Source of the DNA: Thermodesulfobacteriota bacterium | Lineage (GTDB): Bacteria > Desulfobacterota > Thermodesulfobacteria > Thermodesulfobacteriales > Thermodesulfobacteriaceae | Length of the DNA: 64,000 bases | Direction: 5' to 3' | NCBI GenBank assembly: GCA_013153525.1 | Contig: JAADEG010000048.1 | Location: forward strand, 1-64,000 | Part shown: positions 38,806-49,538 of the stretch, in pieces | Layout of the letters: each line of letters begins with the position of its first letter | Numbering within the stretch: the stretch's first letter is position 1 | The notes under the pieces: generated by a model | The model's input: only the letters and a program-made list of their open reading frames with translations | Told to the model about the DNA's origin: nothing | Database searches by the model: none | Program-made: the position numbers and the translations under genes

Positions 38806-40155
38806 ATGAAAAGACTTTTAGAAGGGTTTATTGAAGAATTTAGCAAAGATGTACTCTTTGCAGATGTTTATGTTGAGGAAGAGGACAGTTTTGTTCTCGT
38901 TCTTGAGCCAGGAGAAAAGGTAGAAGAAATCTCTTGGGGAAAAGACGGAGGAATTAGTTTAAGACGAATTACACCAGATCTAAAAACTGAATTTTGGGTA
39001 AGTGGAGGAGGTGTTAAGCACCTTCCTGAAAAGTTTGCTAAGAATCTTGAGTGGATAGAAAAAGAGCTTCTTTTTCAAAAAAAAGGCTCTTTTATTCCTG
39101 GAAGTTTTTTCATTGAAAAAAGACTCAGGTTTTTAAAAAAACTCGTAGATAAGATTCCTTTAGATACGAGGATTAAACATTACAGAATAGGCTTAAGAGA
39201 AATTGCTAAGAAGGTTTGGATTTGTACCTCTGAGGGTAACATCGTTGAAGAAGAAAGGCGATACTTAAGAATTGGTGCGCTAATCGTAGTTGAAGAAAAC
39301 GGAAGACTTGAGACGGGTTACGAGGTTGCAGGAAAAAGGGTTTCTTTTGAAGAGGCAATGGAGCTTGAAGAATTTCTCAAGGTGTCAGAGGTTGCAGCTA
39401 AACTTGCTTTAAAGATGCTTGACGCAAAAAAGGCACCTGCTGGAATTATGCCAGTGGTTTTAGCAGGTGAAGCTGGTGGAACCATGATTCACGAAGCAGT
39501 AGGTCACGGACTTGAAGCTGATCACGCAGAAGCAGGTCTTTCAGTTTATTCTGGAAGAATTGGAGAAAAAGTTGCAAGTGAACTTATAACAGTAATAGAC
39601 GATCCTACTATAGAAAAACTTTACGGATCTTACGAATGGGACGACGAAGGTTCTCCTGCTGAATCAGTCGTTTTAATAGAAAACGGAATACTAAAAAACT
39701 TTCTTTACGACAGATTTACTGCTCTTAAGTACAAAAAAAAGACTAATGGACACGGTAGAAGAGAAAACTTTAGGCACATTCCTATTCCAAGAATGTCAAA
39801 TACATTTATTAAACCAGGAAGCATGAAGAGTGAAGAAATTATAAAAAGTATAGACAAAGGGCTTCTGGTAAAAAAAATGGGTGGAGGAGAGGTTAATCCA
39901 CTTACAGGTGACTTTGTATTTGAGGTGAGAGAGGGATATTATGTAGAAAAAGGAGAGATTTGTTACCCAGTAAAAGGAGCTACTTTAGTTGGTAACGGAC
40001 CAAAAGTTCTTGAATCAATAGACATGGTAGGAGACAGACTCTTTTTTGAGCCTGGGGTTTGTGGTAAAGACGGACAGGGCGTACCTGTTACTGATGCACA
40101 GCCAACCATACGCATTCCAGAAATTACCGTTAGTGGTACACTTGGTTCTGATTAA
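38806..40155 (+). CDS. tldD: TldD/PmbA family metalloprotease
   Basis: GTMIHEAVGHGLEADH (HExxxH). Confidence 0.92.
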   Translation: MKRLLEGFIEEFSKDVLFADVYVEEEDSFVLVLEPGEKVEEISWGKDGGISLRRITPDLKTEFWVSGGGVKHLPEKFAKNLEWIEKELLFQKKGSFIPGSFFIEKRLRFLKKLVDKIPLDTRIKHYRIGLREIAKKVWICTSEGNIVEEERRYLRIGALIVVEENGRLETGYEVAGKRVSFEEAMELEEFLKVSEVAAKLALKMLDAKKAPAGIMPVVLAGEAGGTMIHEAVGHGLEADHAEAGLSVYSGRIGEKVASELITVIDDPTIEKLYGSYEWDDEGSPAESVVLIENGILKNFLYDRFTALKYKKKTNGHGRRENFRHIPIPRMSNTFIKPGSMKSEEIIKSIDKGLLVKKMGGGEVNPLTGDFVFEVREGYYVEKGEICYPVKGATLVGNGPKVLESIDMVGDRLFFEPGVCGKDGQGVPVTDAQPTIRIPEITVSGTLGSD

Positions 40156-40170
40156 TGGAGGGGGGAGGAA

Positions 40171-41553
40171 ATGTGTGGACTTTTTGGAATTTTTGGAGTA
40201 AAAGAGGCTGCAAATTATACTTACTTTGGACTTTATTCTCTTCAACATAGAGGACAGGAAAGTGCAGGAATAGCAGTCTATGACGGAAAAAAAATAAGGG
40301 AGTGGAAAAATCTTGGACTTGTTAGCGAGGTATTTAACGAAGAAATTTTAAAGGAATTACCTGGAGAAGTGGCAATAGGACATGTAAGGTATTCCACAAC
40401 AGGTTCTTCTATTTTACAAAATGCTCAACCCTTTTGCGTAAACTTTGCAAAAAAGACGATTGCAATTGCTCACAATGGTAATCTCGTAAACGCTTATCAA
40501 ATTCGTTGTGAACTTGAGGAAGACGGACACATCTTTCAAACCACTATGGATAGCGAGGTGATCGTACACCTTATTGCAAAAAATCTTAAAAAAGGTCTCG
40601 TTGAAGCAATTACAGAGGTGATGAAAAGAGTAAGAGGTGCTTATTCTATACTTCTTCTTTACGAAGACAACCTGATTGCATTTAGGGATCCTTGGGGGTT
40701 TAGACCTCTTGCACTTGGTATGCTTAACGGAGGATATGTAATTGCCTCTGAAACCTGTGCTTTTGACTTAATAGGTGCTCAGTACTTAAGAGATGTTAAA
40801 CCAGGAGAAATCTTAATTATAAGCAAAGACGGACCCAAGTCTTATTACCCGTTTAAAGGTAAAAAAACGAAGTTTCAAAGAAGTTATTGTATTTTTGAAT
40901 TTATTTACTTTGCAAGACCTGATAGTTATATTTTTTCCAAAAATGTTTATCCTATTCGCAAAAACTTGGGTAAAAACCTTTACAAAGAGTGTCCACTTGA
41001 GGCAGACTTTGTTATGCCTTTTCCTGACTCAGGAAATTACGCAGCAATAGGCTATTCTCAAGCAAGTGGACTTCCTCTTGAGTTTGCAATGATAAGAAAT
41101 CACTATGTAGGAAGAACATTTATTCAGCCCTCTCAAAAAATAAGAGACATATCCGTTAAAATGAAACTAAATCCAGTAAAAGAGATATTAAGAGACAAGG
41201 AAGTAGTAATAATAGACGACTCTTTGGTAAGAGGTACCACGAGCAAAAACAGGTTAAAAAGCATTAAAGAAGCAGGAGCCAAAAGAATTCACTTTTTACT
41301 TTCCTGCCCACCAATCAAGTATCCTTGTTTTTTTGGGATAGACTTTCCTTCTTCAGCAGAACTAATTGCAGGAAGACACTCAGTTGAAGAAATTCGTAAG
41401 TACTTAGACATAGACACCCTTTATTACTTAAGCATAGAAGGACTTCTTGACGCAGTAGGAGACTTAAGAGACAAGGTGTGTCTTGCGTGTTTTACAGGAG
41501 AGTATCCTGTTGAAGTAGATTTTAGCTTTAGAAAAGACATTGCAGAGGTTTAA
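40171..41553 (+). CDS. purF: Amidophosphoribosyltransferase
   Basis: MCGLFGIFG; YSLQHRGQESAGIA; VVIIDDSLVRGTTSK. Confidence 0.96.
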   Translation: MCGLFGIFGVKEAANYTYFGLYSLQHRGQESAGIAVYDGKKIREWKNLGLVSEVFNEEILKELPGEVAIGHVRYSTTGSSILQNAQPFCVNFAKKTIAIAHNGNLVNAYQIRCELEEDGHIFQTTMDSEVIVHLIAKNLKKGLVEAITEVMKRVRGAYSILLLYEDNLIAFRDPWGFRPLALGMLNGGYVIASETCAFDLIGAQYLRDVKPGEILIISKDGPKSYYPFKGKKTKFQRSYCIFEFIYFARPDSYIFSKNVYPIRKNLGKNLYKECPLEADFVMPFPDSGNYAAIGYSQASGLPLEFAMIRNHYVGRTFIQPSQKIRDISVKMKLNPVKEILRDKEVVIIDDSLVRGTTSKNRLKSIKEAGAKRIHFLLSCPPIKYPCFFGIDFPSSAELIAGRHSVEEIRKYLDIDTLYYLSIEGLLDAVGDLRDKVCLACFTGEYPVEVDFSFRKDIAEV

Positions 41554-41557
41554 TTTT

Positions 41558-42718
41558 TTATCCTTCGTAACACTGGTATAACAGTGCTTTTAGTTGTTCT
41601 AAGGATATGTCTTTTTCTGCTTTCCACACTTTAAGTATGTAAAATGCGTTTTCAGCAAGTTTATCCAGATCTTGCTTAGGAATTCCTAAGTCTTTGAAGT
41701 TTTTGGTAAATCTAAGAGAATTTAGCCAATTTTCAAACTCCTTAATTCCTTCTTCAATACCTCGTTTTTTAACATCTAAATCAAATACTTTTTCAAAAAA
41801 TTCTGCGAGTCGGGGATTTTCCTTGTTTTGTTTCATCCAGCCAAGGGTAAGTATTCCAAGTCCAAGCCCGTGAGGTATGTCGTAAGCTCCACTTATCGTG
41901 TGTTCTATAGCGTGAATTAAAAACTTGTAGGCTCCTATTCCTGTTTTAGTAAGTCCGCACAAGGCAAGAGAAGAACACCACATCATGTTTGCCCTTAAGT
42001 CGTAATTTTTGAGGTCTTTTACCAGCTTTTGAGAGGTTTTAATGATGTTTTTCATAAGAGAAATCATAAAGTCAGTGGTAATGCAATCCTTAGAATACTC
42101 TCTTGAGATAAACACTTCAAATACATGGGAAAAGGCGTCAAACGCACCGTAAGCAGTGTAATCAGGTCCTACGGTAAAAGTTAACTCAGGTTGTAAAAAG
42201 CTTACCCTTGGAAAAAGATTGTGTGCTCTTAAAGAAAACTTTATTTTTTTCTCGTCGTGTACTATAACGCTAATGTTGTTAAGCTCAGATCCAGTCCCTG
42301 CTATGGTTAATACAGTAGCAATTGGTAAAGTCTTCTTAGGATACGCCTTTTTTTCGTAAAAGTCCCATACATCACCATCGTAAAAGTAACCTGCAGAAAT
42401 AGCCTTTGCAGTGTCAATAACAGATCCACCACCTGTTGCAAGAATAAATTCTACTTGGTTCTTTCTTGCAATCTCAATCCCCTTTTTTACCCCTGAAAGA
42501 AGAGGATTGGACTTTATTCCTCCAAGTTCAACCCATTCAATACCTGCTTTTTGTAACAGGCTTTTTACTTTATCGTAAAGCCCTGTTTTGTGTATAGACG
42601 CTTTTCCAAATACCCAAAGACACCTTTTTCCAAGTCTTGAAAGCTCTCTTGGAATGTTTTTTAAAACATCCTTTCCAAATAAAACTTTTGTAGGTAAAAA
42701 AAATTCAAAGTCCTTCAT
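41558..42718 (-). CDS. Iron-containing alcohol dehydrogenase
   Basis: FILATGGGSVIDTAKAIS; GIGAYKFLIHAIEHTISGAYDIPHGLGLGI. Confidence 0.92.
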   Translation of the reverse strand: MKDFEFFLPTKVLFGKDVLKNIPRELSRLGKRCLWVFGKASIHKTGLYDKVKSLLQKAGIEWVELGGIKSNPLLSGVKKGIEIARKNQVEFILATGGGSVIDTAKAISAGYFYDGDVWDFYEKKAYPKKTLPIATVLTIAGTGSELNNISVIVHDEKKIKFSLRAHNLFPRVSFLQPELTFTVGPDYTAYGAFDAFSHVFEVFISREYSKDCITTDFMISLMKNIIKTSQKLVKDLKNYDLRANMMWCSSLALCGLTKTGIGAYKFLIHAIEHTISGAYDIPHGLGLGILTLGWMKQNKENPRLAEFFEKVFDLDVKKRGIEEGIKEFENWLNSLRFTKNFKDLGIPKQDLDKLAENAFYILKVWKAEKDISLEQLKALLYQCYEG

Positions 42719-43584
42719 GTTAAACTCCTTTTTTCTAATTTAAGACTTATGTCCACTGCTTTTACTGAATGAGTTAGTGCTCCTGAAGAAATGTAGTCTG
42801 CTCCTGCTTCTGCAAACTTAGTAAGATTCTCCAAGGTAATCCCTCCAGAAATCTCAACTTTTACTTTGGAGCCTGATTCCTTTACGAGTTTTACTGACTG
42901 TTTTACCTCTTCAGGAGAAAAGTTGTCAAGAAGAACGATGTCAACAAGGTCTTTTCCCTTGTCTAACAAAACTTTTAGTTCCTCTATAGAGGAGACTTCC
43001 ACCTCAACTTTTACATAATGGGGAATTTTTACTTTTTTAAGTCTTTCAATAACCTTTTCAAGACCTCCTAAAGCTACGAGGTGATTATCCTTAATCAAGA
43101 CCTCTTCTGAAAGAGAGTGTCTGTGATTTAGTCCACCTCCAACTTTTACTGCGTACTTTTGTAAAACCCTTAAGCCTGGAATCGTTTTTCTCGTGTCAAG
43201 GATCTTCGTAGAAAAAGGTTCAAGAATCTTAACTGCTTTTCTAACCTGCGTTGCAATTCCTGAAAGGTGTTGAAGAAAGTTTAATGCAACTCTTTCAGCC
43301 TTAAGAATAGACTTTACACTACCTTTTACTTCTCCTATGATTGAACGAGCTTTTACTTCGTCTCCGTCTTTAAAAAACCAGTTTACTTTTAGTTCTGGAT
43401 CAATAAACAAAAAGCTTTCTTTTGCGACTTCTGTTCCACACAATACTAAATCCTCTTTTGCGACAAAATTTGCTAAACCTTTTAGTTTAGGATCCACGAG
43501 AAGCTCAGTGGTAATGTCTCCGAAGTAAAGGTCCTCTTCAAAAGCCTTTTTTACCAAGTCAAGAATTTGCCATTTTTCCGGCAT
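42715..43584 (-). CDS. nadC: Nicotinate-nucleotide pyrophosphorylase (carboxylating)
   Basis: DITTELLV; LNFLQHLSGIAT; DTRKTIPGLRVLQKYAVKVGGGLNHRHSL; IKDNH. Confidence 0.95.
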   Translation of the reverse strand: MPEKWQILDLVKKAFEEDLYFGDITTELLVDPKLKGLANFVAKEDLVLCGTEVAKESFLFIDPELKVNWFFKDGDEVKARSIIGEVKGSVKSILKAERVALNFLQHLSGIATQVRKAVKILEPFSTKILDTRKTIPGLRVLQKYAVKVGGGLNHRHSLSEEVLIKDNHLVALGGLEKVIERLKKVKIPHYVKVEVEVSSIEELKVLLDKGKDLVDIVLLDNFSPEEVKQSVKLVKESGSKVKVEISGGITLENLTKFAEAGADYISSGALTHSVKAVDISLKLEKRSLT

Positions 43585-43680
43585 TTTTTTGTTACTTACC
43601 TCTGGAAAATTTTTATATAAGACTTATTTTTATCATAACCTGAAATGGTTAAAAGTAAAGGAAACCAGGAGGGATTTTCC

Positions 43681-44286
43681 ATGCAAGAGGCAAAAGAGGA
43701 AGTAAGAGAAGAAGTAAAAGAAGAAGTTAAAGATAAAGTTGAAGAGGAGAAAAAAGAGGAAGTTTCTGTAAAGGCTGAAGCTGATAAAGAGTCTCAAGAA
43801 CAAAAAATAGACGAAGAACTCAAGTACTGGAAAAACATGGCATTAAGATACGCTGCAGAAGTAGAAAACTTAAAGAAGTCTTTCAAGCGGGAAAAAGAGG
43901 AATACTACAAGTTTGCCTTGGAATCAGTTTTTAAGGAACTTCTTCCTGCAATTGACAATCTGGAGAGGGCGCTTGAGGCTTTTTCTCAATCTCAGAACAT
44001 AGAGGCTTTAAAACAAGGGGTTGAGCTTACTTTGAAGTCTATCATTCAGGCACTTGAAAAGTTTGGTCTCACGCAGTTTGAGCCAGCTATAGGAGAACCT
44101 TTTCATCCTAACTTTCACGAGGCTCTTTCCACTGAAGAACATCCAGAAGTACCAAGTGGTGCTATAACTAAGGTTTATCAAAAGGGTTATAAATTACACG
44201 AAAGAGTTATAAGACCTGCACTCGTTTGCGTTAGTAGTGGAAAGTCTCAAGAGAAGTCTGAAACTCAACAAAAATCAGAAAATTAA
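43681..44286 (+). CDS. grpE: GrpE nucleotide exchange factor (start revised from 43645)
   Basis: YAAEVENLKKSFKREKEEYYKFALE...LLPAIDNLERAL; SD AGGAGGG before ATG 43681; charged N-terminus. Confidence 0.93.
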   Translation: MQEAKEEVREEVKEEVKDKVEEEKKEEVSVKAEADKESQEQKIDEELKYWKNMALRYAAEVENLKKSFKREKEEYYKFALESVFKELLPAIDNLERALEAFSQSQNIEALKQGVELTLKSIIQALEKFGLTQFEPAIGEPFHPNFHEALSTEEHPEVPSGAITKVYQKGYKLHERVIRPALVCVSSGKSQEKSETQQKSEN

Positions 44287-44314
44287 AAAATTAACATAAA
44301 GGAGGTGTATAACC

Positions 44315-46252
44315 ATGGCAGAAAGAACACCAATTGTGGGAATTGACCTTGGAACAACGAACTCCTGCGTAGCTATTTTTGAAGGTGGTGAGGCAAAAGT
44401 TATTCCTAACAGAGAGGGAACCAGAACTACTCCCTCAGTAGTTGCATTTCAAGAAAGCGGAGAAATTCTCGTTGGACTTCCTGCAAAAAGACAGGCTATT
44501 ATTAACGCTGAAAATACCATCTTTGGAATTAAGCGTTTAATGGGAAGAAAGTACAACGATCCAGTAGTTCAAAAGTGGAAGCAGAAAGTACCTTACAAAA
44601 TCGTTGAGGCACCAAATGGAGACGCCCATGTTGAAGTAAGGGGTAAGCGTTACAGTCCACCTGAGATTTCTGCAATGGTTTTGAGAAAGATTAAACAGGA
44701 TCTTGAGGAGTATCTTGGACAGGAAGTAAAAGATGTGGTAATTACCGTACCTGCTTACTTTGACGACACTCAGAGACAGGCTACTAAAGACGCTGGAAGA
44801 ATAGCAGGTCTTAATGTTATAAGAATAATCAACGAGCCAACTGCAGCGTGTCTTGCTTACGGACTTGAGAAGAAAAAAGAAGGACTCGTTGCAGTATTTG
44901 ACCTTGGAGGAGGAACATTTGACATTTCTATCCTTGAAATAGGAGAAGGAGTATTTGAGGTTAAGGCAACCTCTGGAGATACCTTCCTTGGTGGTGAAGA
45001 CTTTGACATGAGAATAGTTGATTACATTGCAGAGGAGTTTAAAAAGGAGCACGGAATTGACTTAAGAGAAGACAAGATGGCACTTCAGAGGCTTAAGGAG
45101 GCTGCTGAAAAGGCAAAGATAGAGCTTTCAAGCACCCTTGAGACAGAAATAAACTTACCGTTTATTACTGCAGATGCCTCTGGACCAAAGCATCTCGTAA
45201 TGAAACTTACCAGGGCAAAGCTTGAAAGCTTGGTTGAGGACCTCATTGAGAAGCTTGAAGAACCCTGTAGAATTGCAATGCAGGATGCTGGAATTACTCC
45301 AAAGGACATAAGTGAGGTTATTCTCGTTGGTGGAATGACCCGTATGCCAAGGGTTCAGCAGAAAGTTAAGGAAATTTTTGGAAAAGAGCCCGTAAAAGGA
45401 GTAAACCCAGACGAAGTCGTTGCAATGGGAGCTGCAATTCAGGCAGGAGTACTTAAAGGAGAGGTAAAAGATGTACTTCTCTTAGATGTTACGCCACTTT
45501 CTCTTGGAATTGAAACTCTTGGAGGAGTGTTTACGGTTATTATTCCAAGAGGAACTACTATACCAACGAGAAAAAGTCAGATCTTTACCACTGCAACTGA
45601 CAACCAGACTGCAGTTACCATCCATGTGCTTCAGGGTGAAAGACCTATGGCAAAAGACAACAAGAGTATTGCAAGATTTGATCTCGTTGGAATTCCACCT
45701 GCACCAAGAGGGGTACCACAGATTGAGGTAACTTTTGACATAGACGCAGACGGAATACTTCATGTTACTGCAAAGGATCTTGGAACAGGTAAAGAACAGT
45801 CTGTAGTAGTAAGACCGTCTTCTGGACTTTCTGAAGAGGAGATTCAGAGAATTATAAAAGAGGCAGAACAATACGCTGAAGAGGACAGAAGAAAGAAGGA
45901 GCTTGCAGAGGCAAGAAACCAGGCAGACAGCCTTATCTACTCTGTAGAAAAGTCCTTGAGAGAGCTTGGAGACAAGGTGCCTGAGAACCTTAGAAAAGAT
46001 GTAGAAGAGAAGATAAAAGAGCTTAGAAAAGCTATGGAAGGAGAAGACATAGAGGCAATTAGAAGAGCAAGTGACGCTTTAACCCAGGCAAGTTATCAGC
46101 TTGCAGAGATGCTTTACAGAGAAAAGGCATCCCAGGCAACAGGACCTGGAGCAGGTGCTACTGGTACTCAGAGCAGTGAGTCTGGCTCTAAGTCAGAGGA
46201 TAAAAAATCTGGTGGAGACGATGTCATAGATGCTGACTTTGAGGTAAAGTAA
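44315..46252 (+). CDS. dnaK: Chaperone DnaK (Hsp70)
   Basis: [30 protein letters not shown]-terminal [11 protein letters not shown]. Confidence 0.98.
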   Translation: MAERTPIVGIDLGTTNSCVAIFEGGEAKVIPNREGTRTTPSVVAFQESGEILVGLPAKRQAIINAENTIFGIKRLMGRKYNDPVVQKWKQKVPYKIVEAPNGDAHVEVRGKRYSPPEISAMVLRKIKQDLEEYLGQEVKDVVITVPAYFDDTQRQATKDAGRIAGLNVIRIINEPTAACLAYGLEKKKEGLVAVFDLGGGTFDISILEIGEGVFEVKATSGDTFLGGEDFDMRIVDYIAEEFKKEHGIDLREDKMALQRLKEAAEKAKIELSSTLETEINLPFITADASGPKHLVMKLTRAKLESLVEDLIEKLEEPCRIAMQDAGITPKDISEVILVGGMTRMPRVQQKVKEIFGKEPVKGVNPDEVVAMGAAIQAGVLKGEVKDVLLLDVTPLSLGIETLGGVFTVIIPRGTTIPTRKSQIFTTATDNQTAVTIHVLQGERPMAKDNKSIARFDLVGIPPAPRGVPQIEVTFDIDADGILHVTAKDLGTGKEQSVVVRPSSGLSEEEIQRIIKEAEQYAEEDRRKKELAEARNQADSLIYSVEKSLRELGDKVPENLRKDVEEKIKELRKAMEGEDIEAIRRASDALTQASYQLAEMLYREKASQATGPGAGATGTQSSESGSKSEDKKSGGDDVIDADFEVK

Positions 46253-46260
46253 AAGTTTTT

Positions 46261-46290
46261 AAAGGCGGGGCTTTAAGTCCCGCCTTTTTT
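46261..46290. terminator. Terminator between convergent dnaK and ribF
   Basis: AAAGGCGGGGCTTTAAGTCCCGCCTTTTTT. Confidence 0.9.
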
Positions 46291-46292
46291 AC

Positions 46293-47219
46293 TTATGCTG
46301 CTTTTTCTAAAAAGTTCTCTATTTCAAAACAGTCTTTTTTGATTTGTTCTTTTAATGCTTCTGGAGAAGGAAATTTTAGCTCGTTTCTGATTCTTTTAAC
46401 GAGTTCAAGCTCAAGAAATTCCTCGTAAAGCTCCCCTTTAAAGTTTAAAAGGTGTACTTCAATACTTAGTTCTTTTTCTTCAAAAGTAGGTTTTGTACCA
46501 ATGTTTAAGGCACCTTTAAATCTTTTTCCTTTTAAGTTAACCCAGACCGCATAAACCCCTGGTGCAGGTATAAGTTTTATCTCAGGAACATCAAGATTTG
46601 CAGTAGGAAACCCAAGTTTTCTTCCTCTTCCAGCACCTTTTATTACCTTTCCAGAAATAAGATAAGGGTGCCCAAGAAATTCGTTTGCCTTTTCCACATC
46701 CCCTATGCTTAGAAATTGCCTTATTACCGTACTTGAAACCACTGTTCCTTCAATAAGCACTGGATCAACTGACTTTACTAAAAAGTCGTACTTTTTTCCA
46801 AGTTGTTCAAGATACTTTACATCTCCTCTTCTGTTTATTCCAAACCTGAAGTTAAAACCTACTACTACTCCTTTTACACTTAAGGAGTCTATAAGGTATT
46901 CTTCAACGAACACCTCTGGAGATACCTTGGCAAGTGCAGGAGTGAACGGAAGTAAGACCAAGTGCTCCATACCTTGTTGTTTTAAGAGCTTAACCTTTTC
47001 CTCAAGGGTGGTAAGAAGTTTAAAACTCTTATCAGGAAACAAAACCAGCCTTGGATGAGGATCAAAAGACACTACCACAGGAACGCAGTTTAACTTTTTG
47101 GCTAAGGAAGTTGTTTCCTTAAAAAGTACTGCGTGCCCTTTGTGAATACCGTCAAAACTTCCTATGCAAACTACAGTATCAAAATTTAAAGGAAAGTCCT
47201 TAGGGGTATATATTTTCAA
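46293..47219 (-). CDS. ribF: Riboflavin kinase/FAD synthetase
   Basis: IGSFDGIHKGHAVLF; GRGRKLGFPTANLD; PAPGVYAVW. Confidence 0.94.
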   Translation of the reverse strand: MKIYTPKDFPLNFDTVVCIGSFDGIHKGHAVLFKETTSLAKKLNCVPVVVSFDPHPRLVLFPDKSFKLLTTLEEKVKLLKQQGMEHLVLLPFTPALAKVSPEVFVEEYLIDSLSVKGVVVGFNFRFGINRRGDVKYLEQLGKKYDFLVKSVDPVLIEGTVVSSTVIRQFLSIGDVEKANEFLGHPYLISGKVIKGAGRGRKLGFPTANLDVPEIKLIPAPGVYAVWVNLKGKRFKGALNIGTKPTFEEKELSIEVHLLNFKGELYEEFLELELVKRIRNELKFPSPEALKEQIKKDCFEIENFLEKAA

Positions 47220-48336
47220 CTTCTCCCTCCACGAGCCTTAAAAAACTTTCAAAAAGATAAACTGAATCATGAGGTCCTGGTGCGTTTTCAGGATGATATT
47301 GTACTGACATTACCTTTAAGTCAGGTACGAAAATTCCTTCAAGTGTTTCGTCGTTGAGATTTATGTGAGTAACTATTGCCTCCTTAGGTAGTTCCTCTTT
47401 TTTAACGCAAAATCCGTGATTTTGTGAGGTAATCTCAACTCTCTTGTTAAACAGGTTTAAAACAGGATGATTTATTCCTCTGTGACCAAACTTAAGTTTA
47501 AATGTAGATGCTCCAAGAGCTTGCCCAATAATCTGATGCCCAAGACATATTCCAAACATAGGAACTTTTCCTAAAAGACTTCTTACTGTTGAGACTATGG
47601 GTTTTAATGCAGCAGGGTCTCCTGGTCCGTTTGAAACGAATACCCCGTCTGGAGAGTGACTAAGAATTTCCTCTGCCGAAACATAAGCAGGAAATACCAA
47701 ACATTCAACTCCAAGTGAAGAAAAGATCCTGAGCTGATTTAACTTTAATCCACAATCTATAACCGCTACTTTGTACTTTCCTTCACCTTTAAACTTTTTA
47801 ACTCCTTTCTCTTTACCGTTTTTTCCGTAGTAAAAAACTTCATCACAAGTAACATACTTAACGAGATCCCTGCCCACATAATCTGGACTTGCTTTTACTT
47901 TTTCAAGAAACTTCTTAGGATCAAGCTCTTCTGTGGTGATTCCACCTTTCATTGCACCGTGAATTCTTAAGTGCCTCGTTAGAGCTCGCGTGTCTATTCC
48001 TTCAATTGCAAGGATGTTGTTTTCTTTAAGCCATTCTCCAAGAGACTTGCAGGCTCTCCAATTGCTGTAAAACGGTTGATACTCTCTTACTACGAATCCT
48101 GCAACATGGATTCCTTCGCTTTCCATGTCTTCTGTGTTAATTCCGTAATTTCCAATTAGGGGATAGGTCATGGTAACTATTTGCCCGTGATAAGAAGGAT
48201 CAGTAAGAATTTCTTGATAACCCGTCATACCAGTATTAAATACCACTTCTCCAAAAGTTTCTCCCCTTCCAGTAAAAGAATAACCCCAAAAGTGAGTTCC
48301 GTCTTCAAGCATTAACAGTGCTTTGAACCTCTGCAT
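47200..48336 (-). CDS. carA: Carbamoyl-phosphate synthase small subunit
   Basis: GEVVFNTGMTGYQEILTDPSY; GICLGHQIIGQALG; QYHPENAPGPHDS. Confidence 0.96.
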   Translation of the reverse strand: MQRFKALLMLEDGTHFWGYSFTGRGETFGEVVFNTGMTGYQEILTDPSYHGQIVTMTYPLIGNYGINTEDMESEGIHVAGFVVREYQPFYSNWRACKSLGEWLKENNILAIEGIDTRALTRHLRIHGAMKGGITTEELDPKKFLEKVKASPDYVGRDLVKYVTCDEVFYYGKNGKEKGVKKFKGEGKYKVAVIDCGLKLNQLRIFSSLGVECLVFPAYVSAEEILSHSPDGVFVSNGPGDPAALKPIVSTVRSLLGKVPMFGICLGHQIIGQALGASTFKLKFGHRGINHPVLNLFNKRVEITSQNHGFCVKKEELPKEAIVTHINLNDETLEGIFVPDLKVMSVQYHPENAPGPHDSVYLFESFLRLVEGEVENIYP

Positions 48337-49484
48337 CTTGACTCTCCTTTTTATTTTTCTGCCCTGCTTCCCAGAGCAGATATTCCCTAATAAAGTCGTC
48401 TATTTCTCCGTCAAGAACTTCGTCAACCTTGTAGTTTTCGTATTGAGTACGATGGTCCTTTACCACTTTGTAAGGATGCAAAGTGTATGTTCTAATTTGA
48501 TTTCCCCAGGTGATTTCTTTTTTTTCTCCTATAAGACTTTCCTTTTTCTTTTCCAGTTTTTGTTTCTCAAGTTGATACAATCTGGACTTGAGTATTTTAA
48601 GAGCAGTCATTTTGTTTAGGTATTGACTTCTTTCGTTCTGACAGGTAACCACGATACCTGTGGGTATGTGAGTAATTCTAACTGCGCTTTCTGTTTTGTT
48701 AACATGCTGTCCACCGTGACCACTTGCACGCATGGTCTCAATTTTTAGGTCTTCTGGTTTGATTTCTACCTCTATGTCTTCTTCTATTTCAGGGATAACA
48801 GTAACTGAGGCAAATGAGGTGTGTCTTCTTGCATTTGCATCAAACGGAGAAATTCTGATGAGTCTGTGAACTCCCTTTTCTCCTTTGAGATATCCATAAG
48901 CCCAAGGACCCTCTATGAGAACGACTGCACTTTTTATTCCTGCTTCTTCTCCTGGAAGGCTGTCAACAAGCCTCGTCTTGTAGCCTTTTTTCTCAGCCCA
49001 CCTGATGTACATTCTTAAAAGCATGTAAGCCCAGTCCTGTGCGTCTGTTCCACCAGTACCTGCGTGAATACTGAGAATTGCAGACATGTAGTCGTACTCA
49101 CCAGTTAAAAGAAGCTTTAACTCCTCTTTTTTAAACGACTTTTCAAAAGCCTCAAGCTCTTCAAGAAAAGCCTGAAGGGTTTCTAAACTCTTATCTTCTT
49201 TGTAAAACTCAAACCACTCCTCAAGACTCTTGAAACTCTTAACTAAGTGATCAAAAACCTTAAGTCTTTCTGAAAGTTGAGCCCTTTCCTTAAGGAGGTT
49301 TTTTATTTCTGAAGACTCCCAGTCTATATTACCGTGGAACCTGGATTCTATTTCGCAGAGGCGTCTTTTTAAACCCTCTGGGTCAAAGACACCTCCTTAA
49401 GTCTTCAATTCTCGTAGCAAAACCACTTAATACCTTTTCAAAGTCTATGTTCTTGTATCCTTTTGGAAGTTCCACCTTTCTCAT
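48305..49484 (-). CDS. prfB: Peptide chain release factor 2 with programmed +1 frameshift; ATG at 49484, ORF track shows only the 3' part
   Basis: GGQ motif SGHGGQHVNKTESAVRITH; zero-frame leader MRKVELPKGYKNIDFEKVLSGFATRIEDLRRCL-TGA; +1 frame continues DPEGLKRRLCEIESRFHGNIDWE... Confidence 0.93.
49382..49397 (-). promoter_or_regulatory. prfB: prfB recoding site (internal SD plus slippery CUU-UGA-C)
   Basis: Minus strand reads AGGAGGTGTCTTTGAC. Confidence 0.95.
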
Positions 49485-49538
49485 GGTAATGAAAAAATAT
49501 AACCTATTTTTTTGCTTTTTAAACCCCTTTTTATCCCT

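Noticed and set aside
43585-43680. Possible CIRCE/HrcA element before grpE
   Set aside because: No TTAGCACTC-N9-GAGTGCTAA match and no hrcA in the window.
44537-45052. 171-aa minus-strand ORF inside dnaK
   Set aside because: Antisense to highly conserved dnaK, no coherent domain; long antisense ORFs in dnaK are a known artefact.
46705-47058. 117-aa plus-strand ORF inside ribF
   Set aside because: Shadow ORF opposite conserved ribF.
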